Assembly (NCBI GenBank): GCA_047616325.1
Contig: JBLHGN010000096.1
Span: forward strand, 1 to 11,849
Reading direction: 5' to 3'
Source of the DNA: JBLHGN01 sp047616325
GTDB taxonomy: Bacteria > Pseudomonadota > Gammaproteobacteria > Pseudomonadales > Cellvibrionaceae
DNA length: 11,849 bases
Shown piece after piece: positions 1 to 6,960 of the stretch (position 1 is its first letter; every line of letters begins with the position of its first letter). The notes beneath the pieces are model-generated. The model searched no databases. It was not told where the DNA came from and saw only the letters and a program-made list of their open reading frames with translations. The translations under genes and the position numbers were made by a program.

Positions 1-1085
1 TTTTGCCTTTCTATAATCATTTGCGCTTCGTTCTTTACCAACAGACTGGAAAACAATTCTGCATTTTCACCCACTTCAATTTCTGGCTGAACCCCTTCCA
101 GAAACTCATAAGCAAAACAATTAGTGACGTGCAACTTATAATTATTGCAAATGACAAAATCCAGCGCGTCTTTAACCGCCTCACTGTCTTCGTATTCACC
201 CGTCAATGCCGCACCAAATGAAAGGTGAACCCGACCTTTGTAACCACCAATACCTGTAACAATACTTTGCACATCTTCGTGTTCGGTTTTGATATAGCTG
301 CCCTGTGTCGCTTTTTTTAAAATTTCCCTAGCCTTACTATAATCGCATGGGTCGTATTCATAAGAAATACTAACGGGCACAATACGCGCCTTGCGAATAT
401 AATCTGCAAACGATTTAGTTTTGTCGCGATTCATGGCCAACATGCTTACGATGGCGCCGTTGGTGCGATCGATACCGTCTTTTGCGCGGCCTTCACGTTG
501 CGCAATCCACACATTTTCATTGTCTTCTACTACAGAGTGATGAATATACTTGGATAAAAGTTTTGCGGCTCTTAGTTTCTCTCGCGGCGCCGTCGCCGAA
601 CGATTAACAATAAAACATTTATTGAGGCGCATTAAATGCGAAGAGTAGGGTTTTGTGAGCAAGTTGTCGCCAATAGCTATGCGCAAAGTACCAAAACCAT
701 TGTGGTAGAGCGTCCAATTAAGAAAGGCCGGATCCATGGCGATATCACGATGATTGCTAATAAATAAATAGGCGTGTTCACTATTTAATTGTTCGAGACC
801 ACTTACAGTGAGCGCATCCACGGTGTTGTCGATAGCATCGCCTAAATATCGCTCTAACAGTTTCTGTAAATCCCGCACCGTAGCAATAGCGGCAACTTGC
901 TTTTTTAGTCCGCGTCTCACCATAGCGCGCGCAAAGGGCCCCAGCACCGGCGCCAGCAATTGTGCCGCACGCCCCATCTTAAGTTTAAAGACCACATCCA
1001 GAAACTCTGCATCCTCCAACAATTTTGCGATTATCGGTTTCACTTCTGCGTCGTTATAGGGTCTTAGTTGATCAAATTCAGACAT
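1..1085 (-). CDS. PlsC-like acyltransferase, 3' end cut by window edge
   Basis: The reading frame is open from the ATG at 1085 to the left edge, giving 361 residues with no stop, so the C-terminus lies outside the window. It resembles the glycerolphosphate/1-acylglycerolphosphate acyltransferase superfamily, which transfers acyl chains to glycerophospholipid precursors at the inner membrane. Visible motifs: the catalytic block SNHRDIAMDP at residues 110-119, a FIVNRS block at 158-163, an IAQREGRAKDG block at 194-204 where classical enzymes have a FPEGTRS-like motif, and VPVSISYEYDP at 236-246. The catalytic block is HX5D rather than HX4D; from memory this variant and the REGRAKD block occur in a subgroup well known from Bacteroidetes. 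No membrane segment is obvious. The ribosome binding site is weak. It is divergent from the diguanylate cyclase gene. The exact substrate cannot be told from sequence. Confidence 0.85.
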   Translation of the reverse strand, partial: MSEFDQLRPYNDAEVKPIIAKLLEDAEFLDVVFKLKMGRAAQLLAPVLGPFARAMVRRGLKKQVAAIATVRDLQKLLERYLGDAIDNTVDALTVSGLEQLNSEHAYLFISNHRDIAMDPAFLNWTLYHNGFGTLRIAIGDNLLTKPYSSHLMRLNKCFIVNRSATAPREKLRAAKLLSKYIHHSVVEDNENVWIAQREGRAKDGIDRTNGAIVSMLAMNRDKTKSFADYIRKARIVPVSISYEYDPCDYSKAREILKKATQGSYIKTEHEDVQSIVTGIGGYKGRVHLSFGAALTGEYEDSEAVKDALDFVICNNYKLHVTNCFAYEFLEGVQPEIEVGENAELFSSLLVKNEAQMIIERQ

Positions 1086-1377
1086 GGTGTGCTTTTCGTA
1101 CCTAAGTTTATCTATATGATTTATATAGCTTAAATGGGTTTATTTATGCGTTAGCGCTGACGACAGTAGCGGCTCATGAAGATTAGTCGCGAGATTATAC
1201 AGTCTCGGCGACGAATGGCACCCATTTTGAGACTTATAAGCATCCACTTAATGGGCCGACGAACAAAAACACGTATTTATTATCATGTGGTAGACTTAAA
1301 CACAACAACACACAACTTGGCGGCCTTAAATAATACCGCTGGAACTCTTTTCAATATAGCTGTTACTGCTAATTTAT
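1086..1377. promoter_or_regulatory. AT-rich divergent intergenic region
   Basis: This gap separates the minus-strand acyltransferase from the plus-strand response regulator and must hold promoters for both unless they are transcribed from outside. The side near the acyltransferase is very AT-rich and contains several TATA-like hexamers on the minus strand, but I cannot choose one convincingly. No good -35/-10 pair was found for the plus-strand gene. A short inverted repeat is listed separately. No convincing small gene was seen. Confidence 0.4.
1112..1128. repeat. Inverted repeat CTATAT-N5-ATATAG
   Basis: Perfect 6-bp arms with a 5-base spacer lie 27 bases upstream of the acyltransferase start codon. 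The sequence overlaps likely -10 elements of that gene, so it could be an operator, but in such AT-rich DNA a chance palindrome is also plausible. Confidence 0.3.
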
Positions 1378-2712
1378 ATGAAGATACTGCTCGTCGAAGA
1401 CAGCGCCACAATCCGCTACGCCATGTGCGCTTATATTACCTCGTCTGGGCATGTACCCATCGTTGCCGAAAGTGGCGAGGAAGCCTTGCAGTACCTCGAC
1501 ACCACACCCGTTGACATGGTCATTATGGACGTCGAAATGCCCGGCTTGGACGGTTTTGAAACCACCCGACTTATTCGCGAATGGCTTGGTGATCACTGGA
1601 TTCCTATTATTTTTGTCACCGGCAAAAGCGAAGCCTCTAGCCTGGAAGAAGCCATTGCGGCAGGTGGCGATGACTACCTTATCAAACCAGTCAATGAAAT
1701 CATCTTAAACGCCAAGATACGAGCGATGGAACGCATTACCGAAATGCGCAATCAGCTCAATCTACTCAACCAAGAATTGACCATACTCAGCCAGAGGGAC
1801 GGCCTCACCCAGCTGTACAACCGCCGCACCTTTCAAGAAAAAGCACTCGAGATTTGGGAGAGCTCTGCTCGCAACAAGCAACCCTTCGCAATTCTACTAC
1901 TGGATATTGATCACTTTAAACTCTACAACGACTGTTATGGTCACCCAGCCGGGGACGAATGTATTAGGTTAGTGGCACAAACACTCTCCAAATGCCTTTG
2001 TCGCGCAGTAGATGTAGTGGCACGTTATGGAGGGGAAGAGTTTATCGCCATACTACCCAACACCCCCGAAACGGGTGCGCAGTATATTTCCGAGTTGCTT
2101 CGTAGCAGCATTGAAGCACTGGCCATAAAACACCGCGAATCTACCGCTGCGGGCGTAGTGACAGTGAGCCTAGGTGCTGTGGTGGTAAACTTCACCACCG
2201 GTACAAACCTGGCACATCAAATTGAACAGGCCGATAGGTATTTGTACGAATCCAAACTGAGCGGACGCAATTGCATTACCGTGCGAGAATTTAACCCTCA
2301 AAATCGCCTGCTAGTGGTTGGGGATTGCGAGGAAACACTCGCGTTTATCTCGAAAACACTGGGAGGGCGCGGCACGGTCTTGACAGCGCTACACCCCGTA
2401 GAGTGCATCCCCATGGCCGAAGAATACCGGCCCGATATGATTCTGATTGACGACGTGTTTCCAGGCAGTAGCGTTGCAGACTTACGCGAAAAACTCAAAA
2501 CAAACCCAAAAACGTCTTTTTTACCGGTATTTACACTCTACTCTAGTGAACACTACGATAACGATGGCAGCGATCACGAACGCGAAGAACGCGCGGTAAA
2601 AAACGAGCTATTCGGGCCCGACAGAAAACTATTAGACCCCGGTGACTTTATACAAAAGCCGCTGGATGCCGAGGTATTGCTATCTAGAATACAGCCTTTT
2701 CTCCATGAATAG
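1378..2712 (+). CDS. Response regulator diguanylate cyclase (REC-GGDEF-REC)
   Basis: 444 residues. An N-terminal receiver (about 1-118) has the acidic pair E7/D8, the phosphoacceptor D51 in VIMDVEMPG, T81 and K103. A GGDEF domain (about 141-302) follows a short helical linker, with active-site RYGGEEF at 216-222 and the inhibitory-site motif RxxD at 209-212, so an active, product-inhibited diguanylate cyclase that makes c-di-GMP from GTP is expected. The C-terminal part (about 309-443) reads as a second receiver: D358 in the acceptor position, K427 in IQKP, but only one clear acidic residue in the first strand (VVGD). PleD has both receivers before the GGDEF domain, so the order here differs. 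No sensor kinase is adjacent. An in-frame TAG at 1357-1359 and no ATG between fix the start at 1378, although its ribosome binding site is poor. Confidence 0.92.
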   Translation: MKILLVEDSATIRYAMCAYITSSGHVPIVAESGEEALQYLDTTPVDMVIMDVEMPGLDGFETTRLIREWLGDHWIPIIFVTGKSEASSLEEAIAAGGDDYLIKPVNEIILNAKIRAMERITEMRNQLNLLNQELTILSQRDGLTQLYNRRTFQEKALEIWESSARNKQPFAILLLDIDHFKLYNDCYGHPAGDECIRLVAQTLSKCLCRAVDVVARYGGEEFIAILPNTPETGAQYISELLRSSIEALAIKHRESTAAGVVTVSLGAVVVNFTTGTNLAHQIEQADRYLYESKLSGRNCITVREFNPQNRLLVVGDCEETLAFISKTLGGRGTVLTALHPVECIPMAEEYRPDMILIDDVFPGSSVADLREKLKTNPKTSFLPVFTLYSSEHYDNDGSDHEREERAVKNELFGPDRKLLDPGDFIQKPLDAEVLLSRIQPFLHE

Positions 2713-2919
2713 GGCTTCACTGCGGCGTAATTTATGGGCGGGCGCTAATTGGCGGCTTTTATCCCTGAAATTTAATACATAGTTTGTGCTTGCCGCGGCG
2801 CTTCTCTGTGCTGAATTAGACTCCCTCGCGAAGCGGTGCCTAGTGGATACTTGACTAAAAGTTAAGCTCCCGGACGCCGCGTTTGCCACCAATACAACAC
2901 CCTGATTTTGCAGCTTGGC
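2713..2919. other. Convergent intergenic spacer, nothing recognised
   Basis: This spacer lies between the end of the diguanylate cyclase gene and the convergent end of pyrB. I looked for a T-tailed hairpin on either strand and found none that convinces. It holds scattered short GC-rich palindromes only. A 70-codon minus-strand frame crossing it has non-protein-like composition and overlaps the neighbouring gene, so I do not call it. Confidence 0.4.
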
Positions 2920-3927
2920 TTAACGACTGTGATACCAATTCACAGGACGGGCATATTTGTGCACTTGATCAGCCACGTTGAGTATTAAGGCAAATAAGGC
3001 CATTCTTACCAAGAGGCCATTGTCCGCCTGACGAAAAATGGCGAGGTTGGGGTTTTGATTGAGGTCGTTATCCAGCTCGTTGGCATCCGCTCTAGAATCT
3101 CTTGGCAGCGGGTGCATAATGACCGTGTTGGGTTCGCAGTATTGTGTATAAATTGCCTGATTTAGTCTGAAGCGACCACGGTACAAGCCGGCTTCTTCTT
3201 TCGATTCAAAACGCTCTTCCTGAATACGAGTGGAATAGACTATATCTACGCTACTTATGTTGCTGGGTAAATCCGACGACACCGTCACCTTGTGGCCCGC
3301 ACGCTTCAATATCTCGATATAGGTTTCCGGCATTGCCAACTCTTCTGGAGAGATAAGCACAACGTGCAAGTTGCTGTAGAGTGATAGCAGCCGACTTAAA
3401 GAGTGTACGGTGCGGCCAAAACGCAGATCGCCAATCATGGCAATGCGCAGGCCATCCAAGCTGCGCCCCTTGTCACGCAATTCTTTTTGAATCGTGTAAA
3501 GATCCAATAGCGCTTGACTTGGATGCTCGTTGGCACCATCGCCGCCGTTAATTACCGGCACCCGGCTGGCCTCGGCAAATTCTTTCACCGAACCTGATTC
3601 GGGGTGGCGCATACAGATAATATCACTGTAACCCGACAGTACCCGTGCAGTGTCGTAGAGTGACTCGCCTTTGGCAATGGCCGAGCTTTTAAAGCCTGTG
3701 GTCTCGCGCACCTCGCCACCTAAGAGGTTAAACGCACAGCCAAAGCTTATTCGAGTGCGGGTGCTCGGTTCAAAAAACATACTGCCTAATATGGCCCCCT
3801 CCAATACACGGGTAACTTGCTTACGCAGGGCGAAGGGCTCCATGGAGTCTGCCACGGCGAATATTTTTTCGATATCCGAACGTTCAAACTGATCGACTGA
3901 TAATATGTGAGCGCCTGCAAATTTCAC
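2920..3927 (-). CDS. pyrB: Aspartate carbamoyltransferase catalytic chain
   Basis: 335 residues, in the usual size range. It makes N-carbamoyl-L-aspartate from carbamoyl phosphate and aspartate, the committed step of pyrimidine synthesis in the cytoplasm. Signature motifs: carbamoyl-phosphate loop FFEPSTRTR at 51-59, the SSAIAKGE loop at 81-88 (K86 matching the active-site lysine of the E. coli 80s loop), HPSQALLDLYTI at 135-146, YSTRIQEERF at 231-240 and HPLPR at 272-276. The start is a GTG at 3927, preceded by an AGGGG ribosome binding site about 6-8 bases upstream. No pyrI regulatory subunit gene and no inactive dihydroorotase gene lies next to it, so the holoenzyme type is open. It follows sbcB on the same strand after 153 bases and could be read through from it. 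Confidence 0.95.
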   Translation of the reverse strand: MKFAGAHILSVDQFERSDIEKIFAVADSMEPFALRKQVTRVLEGAILGSMFFEPSTRTRISFGCAFNLLGGEVRETTGFKSSAIAKGESLYDTARVLSGYSDIICMRHPESGSVKEFAEASRVPVINGGDGANEHPSQALLDLYTIQKELRDKGRSLDGLRIAMIGDLRFGRTVHSLSRLLSLYSNLHVVLISPEELAMPETYIEILKRAGHKVTVSSDLPSNISSVDIVYSTRIQEERFESKEEAGLYRGRFRLNQAIYTQYCEPNTVIMHPLPRDSRADANELDNDLNQNPNLAIFRQADNGLLVRMALFALILNVADQVHKYARPVNWYHSR

Positions 3928-4080
3928 GTTTTAACCCCTGTATCGCTAGAAAATGGCGATCATGTTAACACCAAAAACGACACCTCGTATTCCCCGTTTA
4001 CTAGCAATACAGGCAAGCTAAAAACCGCAGCTGGATCAAGCCATTTACTGCTGTTTGAGTACAACATTTAAACCCTGCAT
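3928..4080 (-). promoter_or_regulatory. pyrB upstream region
   Basis: 153 bases between the end of sbcB and the pyrB start, read on the minus strand. It contains a weak CAGCAG/CTGCGG-type pairing followed by a short T run (around 4015-4055). In principle this could be a terminator for sbcB or an attenuator for pyrB, but the stem is imperfect and I do not claim it. The pyrB ribosome binding site (AGGGG on the minus strand, about 3934-3938) sits at its lower end. Confidence 0.3.
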
Positions 4081-5517
4081 TTATGAAGCAGGCTGGTACT
4101 TATTGATAATTTGGTTGGCGTAGGTGCGCAGCTGATGAAGCACTTCACTCTTTTTGGCATCGCCCGAATATGCCTTAAGTAGCTGGTTGATTTTTTCCTC
4201 AAGCTGGGTCAAAGAAAGGCGGTTTTTGGCGCCATTTAGCAAGCGCTGCCACACAAACTCTCGCCACTGCTCGCACTCATCCGCAGAGAGGGTCTCTGGA
4301 AAATTACGGCAGCGATAGCGATATAAAATCTCGTTTAAACGCTCATCGTTAAAAATCACCGTGGTGGAGGCCAGAGCATCAACTGGCATAGCGCGGACCT
4401 CGCCCATCAATTTCTTATCGGCATCTTTAATAAATCCATCGTACAGGCGGCTTTCGGGGTCGTCGCTCGGCGTGAAGTTGTCGCGCAGATACAGGTCGCG
4501 CAAGGTAGTGCTGATGTCCATGGCTTTAATCATCTGCCAGTGCTTCTCGCACTGCGCTTTGTTTATCCCCAGTCGTTCTTCGGCAGCGCCATCCACGAGT
4601 TTTGGTGTCGCCAATATAGGGCACTTATTCAAGTGGACCAATTTTAGTGGAAGGCGGTGTTCGCCTTCCGGCAGGTCCCTTTCGGCGGTGAATACGCGCG
4701 AGTGAAGCGCTTCTGAGCTAATACCCCGCAAAGGGCTTGGGTCCACTGACAAATCAAACACGATCACTGCATTTTTATTGACCGGATGCATCGCCAAGGG
4801 CACAACCAAACCTGCGCAGCCGCGGGACGCGGGAAAACGCGAGGATATATGCAAGAGAGGTTTACGCTGTTGTAAATCGATCAATTTGCCCACCGCCGCC
4901 TTCGATTTATTGCGCACTACGTAGTCGTATAGCGTGGGCTGCTTACGCCGGATAAGGCGCGCAAGCTTTATCGTAGCGTCAACGTCGGAGTAGGCATCGT
5001 GGGCAGATTCGTGGCTTATGCCATTGGCCGCGGTAAGCCGCTCTAATTTAAAGGAAGGTTTACCATCAATCATCGGCCATTCAATGCCTTCTGGTCGCAG
5101 CGCATACACTAGACGCACCATATCGATAATGTCCCAGCGCGAATTGCCGTTGCGCCATTCGCGCTCATAGGGGTCGTGAAAATTTCTAAAAAGCGTGTAA
5201 CGGGTGATTTCATCATCGAAGCGTATGGAGTTATAACCCACACCGCAGGTTCCCGGATGAGCCAGCTCGCGATGAATTGTTTGAATGAATTCACGCTCCG
5301 GCAAGCCCTCTCGCTGCGCCGTTTGCGGCGTAATTCCGGTAATCAAACAGGCTTCCGGTGTGGGCCAAACATCCTCGGTGGGCCGACAGTAGATAACCAA
5401 GGGTTTACCGATAACGTTTAAATTCTCGTCGGTTCTCACCCCCGCAAATTGTGAGGGCCTATCCACCGAGGGAACCGCCCCCCAGGTCTCGTAGTCATGC
5501 CAATAGAAAGTTGCCAT
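4081..5517 (-). CDS. sbcB: Exonuclease I (exodeoxyribonuclease I)
   Basis: 478 residues, close to the E. coli enzyme in length and strongly similar along the catalytic domain. It degrades single-stranded DNA 3' to 5' and acts in recombination and mismatch repair. The DEDDh active site is complete: D8 and E10 in HDYETWG, D101 in RFDDE, H173 and D178 in SAHDAYSDVD, equivalent to E. coli D15, E17, D108, H181 and D186. The typical blocks DRPSQFAGVRTD (19-30) and LITGITPQ (58-65) are present, as is the long C-terminal part (SH3-like and helical regions in the family). A longer frame starts at TTG 5529, but the ATG at 5517 is preferred because GGGAG lies 5 bases before it and MATFYWHDYETWG matches the family N-terminus. 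Confidence 0.95.
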   Translation of the reverse strand: MATFYWHDYETWGAVPSVDRPSQFAGVRTDENLNVIGKPLVIYCRPTEDVWPTPEACLITGITPQTAQREGLPEREFIQTIHRELAHPGTCGVGYNSIRFDDEITRYTLFRNFHDPYEREWRNGNSRWDIIDMVRLVYALRPEGIEWPMIDGKPSFKLERLTAANGISHESAHDAYSDVDATIKLARLIRRKQPTLYDYVVRNKSKAAVGKLIDLQQRKPLLHISSRFPASRGCAGLVVPLAMHPVNKNAVIVFDLSVDPSPLRGISSEALHSRVFTAERDLPEGEHRLPLKLVHLNKCPILATPKLVDGAAEERLGINKAQCEKHWQMIKAMDISTTLRDLYLRDNFTPSDDPESRLYDGFIKDADKKLMGEVRAMPVDALASTTVIFNDERLNEILYRYRCRNFPETLSADECEQWREFVWQRLLNGAKNRLSLTQLEEKINQLLKAYSGDAKKSEVLHQLRTYANQIINKYQPAS

Positions 5518-5793
5518 AATAGCTCCCAAATCCCTGTTTGATTAAATTCTGAACGTATTTGCCGAGGTTTTACCCTGCTAGCCCCATATTAACAAGATGC
5601 AGCAAATTTATATGCAAGCCACCCCAGTTTGGTAGGAAGCAGATTAGGCGAGTACTTGTGCTTAAGCACTATTCTCGGGTATTAATGTGATTGTGGCTGG
5701 AATTAAACCATCAACACGCTAATACTAAAAGGTGATATACGGCTATTGCGCGGTATCATTTTCTAACTCTAGATAGAAAACACGAGAGCACCT
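5518..5793. promoter_or_regulatory. Divergent intergenic region sbcB / FHA-EAL gene
   Basis: 276 bases that should contain promoters for sbcB on the minus strand and for the FHA-EAL/kinase pair on the plus strand. A TTGTGC (5656-5661) and TATTAA (5680-5685) pair with 18 bases between is a weak sigma-70 candidate for the plus strand, and a TAATAC at 5720-5725 is another possible -10 without a good -35. The first candidate overlaps the 12-bp palindrome listed separately, which would suit repression. No small gene was seen. Confidence 0.35.
5658..5669. repeat. 12-bp perfect palindrome GTGCTTAAGCAC
   Basis: A perfect palindrome lies 124 bases before the FHA-EAL start codon, overlapping a weak -35 candidate. 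Its 8-bp core GCTTAAGC occurs once more in the window, also intergenic (11010-11017). It could be a repressor or activator site. Confidence 0.4.
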
Positions 5794-6915
5794 ATGAACA
5801 GCTGGTATCTGGAAGGCTTTTTCGACGACGATGGCTCCATGAAGCAACAGCCACTCAAAGACTTGCCGCAAATTTTGGGGCGCGACGAACTGCTCAGGTG
5901 TACGATTCATGCGCCGTCGGTGTCGCGCCATCACGCCAGAATTGACGAGCGCGATGGACAGCTGTGGATCACCGACCTCAACAGCCGTAACGGCACCTAT
6001 GTCAATCGTCAACTAATCAGCGAAACCTCCCTGGTCGACCACGGCGATGTGTTGCATCTCGGTTCCGCCGAAGTTCGCCTTATCGACGCCTTCCATTCGC
6101 GTACCGGCCAAAACCAAAGCAATGCCGAACAAGGCTCGGATGAAACTAAATTCATTTCACAAGAGCAGCTAAGCGATACGTTTCCCTGCGGCGTACGCGA
6201 GCTGGAAAAAATGATTGCCACACGCGCGGTGAATATGGTGTTCCAACCCATCATCCTAGCATCTGACATGACTACCTGCGGCTACGAAATACTGGGTCGC
6301 GGCGCCACGCCAGACTTGCCGGTTAGCCCAATGGCATTATTTCATATAGCCGAAAGCTTCGGCTTAGAAGTGTCGCTGTCGGAACTTATGCGTAACTGCG
6401 GCGTGGAGCTTGCTGTAAGCCACGGTTTGCGCGGAGACTTATTGGTCAATACGCATCCAAGCGAATTACTTGAACCCGACCGCCTATTAGCCGACATAAG
6501 CCAAATGAGGGGCCGTTTTTCCAGCGCACAGATCACACTGGAAATACACGAACAGTGCGTCACCGGAGATCGCGATTTGTTGCGGTCCCTGAAAAAGAAA
6601 CTTGATACACTGTCGATCAAATTGGCATTTGATGACTTCGGTGTCGGTCAATCCCGTCTGCTGGAACTGGTGGAGGCGAAACCCGACCTGATAAAGTTTG
6701 ACAGAGTACTGATAGATCAAATTGACACCGCCGATGAGTCGCGCCTAAATTTACTGCGCCACCTGAAGGAGCTCGCCTCTAAACTGTCGATTCAGACCTT
6801 GGCCGAATGCGTCAGCAGCGAAGGGGAATATCGTGTCTGCAAAACCATGGGCTTCGAATATTATCAGGGGTTTTATTTTGCGAAACCGCAAGCGGCTGAA
6901 AACTTTAAGGCCTAA
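5794..6915 (+). CDS. FHA-EAL protein, predicted c-di-GMP phosphodiesterase
   Basis: 373 residues, cytoplasmic, with no signal or membrane segment. The N-terminal FHA domain (about 25-98), a phosphothreonine reader, has GR at 29-30, SVSRHH at 42-47 with the S44/H47 pair, and NSRNGTYVN at 63-71. A polar linker (about 100-132) leads to an EAL domain (about 137-372), which hydrolyses c-di-GMP. The signature is YEIL rather than EAL, but all residues expected for catalysis and metal binding by comparison with RocR are in place: E165, N219, E250, D280, D281, K301, E338, Q358, plus the loop-6 glutamate E253 and an intact DDFGVGQS loop. The kinase gene begins 45 bases downstream with no terminator between, so the two are probably cotranscribed and functionally linked. 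The ribosome binding site is weak. Activity is predicted, not shown. Confidence 0.92.
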   Translation: MNSWYLEGFFDDDGSMKQQPLKDLPQILGRDELLRCTIHAPSVSRHHARIDERDGQLWITDLNSRNGTYVNRQLISETSLVDHGDVLHLGSAEVRLIDAFHSRTGQNQSNAEQGSDETKFISQEQLSDTFPCGVRELEKMIATRAVNMVFQPIILASDMTTCGYEILGRGATPDLPVSPMALFHIAESFGLEVSLSELMRNCGVELAVSHGLRGDLLVNTHPSELLEPDRLLADISQMRGRFSSAQITLEIHEQCVTGDRDLLRSLKKKLDTLSIKLAFDDFGVGQSRLLELVEAKPDLIKFDRVLIDQIDTADESRLNLLRHLKELASKLSIQTLAECVSSEGEYRVCKTMGFEYYQGFYFAKPQAAENFKA

Positions 6916-6949
6916 GATCCAAATCTACGCTAGCTCTTGGGCGATCACA

Positions 6950-6960
6950 AAGGAAACACC
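6950..6960 (+). promoter_or_regulatory. Ribosome binding site that sets the kinase start
   Basis: AAGGA at 6950-6954 sits 6 bases before the GTG at 6961. A longer frame begins at TTG 6937, but that codon lies upstream of this site and has no ribosome binding site of its own, so GTG 6961 is the likelier start. Confidence 0.7.

Noticed and set aside
1176..1514. 112-codon plus-strand frame in the acyltransferase/response-regulator gap
   Set aside because: It overlaps the start of the response regulator by over 130 bases, is rich in Arg/His/Thr in a non-protein-like way and has no ribosome binding site.
2680..2892. 70-codon minus-strand frame downstream of pyrB
   Set aside because: It overlaps the 3' end of the diguanylate cyclase gene, has no recognisable motif and no ribosome binding site.
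6937..6960. TTG start that would lengthen the kinase by eight residues
   Set aside because: The added residues contain the AAGGA ribosome binding site of the GTG at 6961, and the family N-terminus begins close to the GTG.
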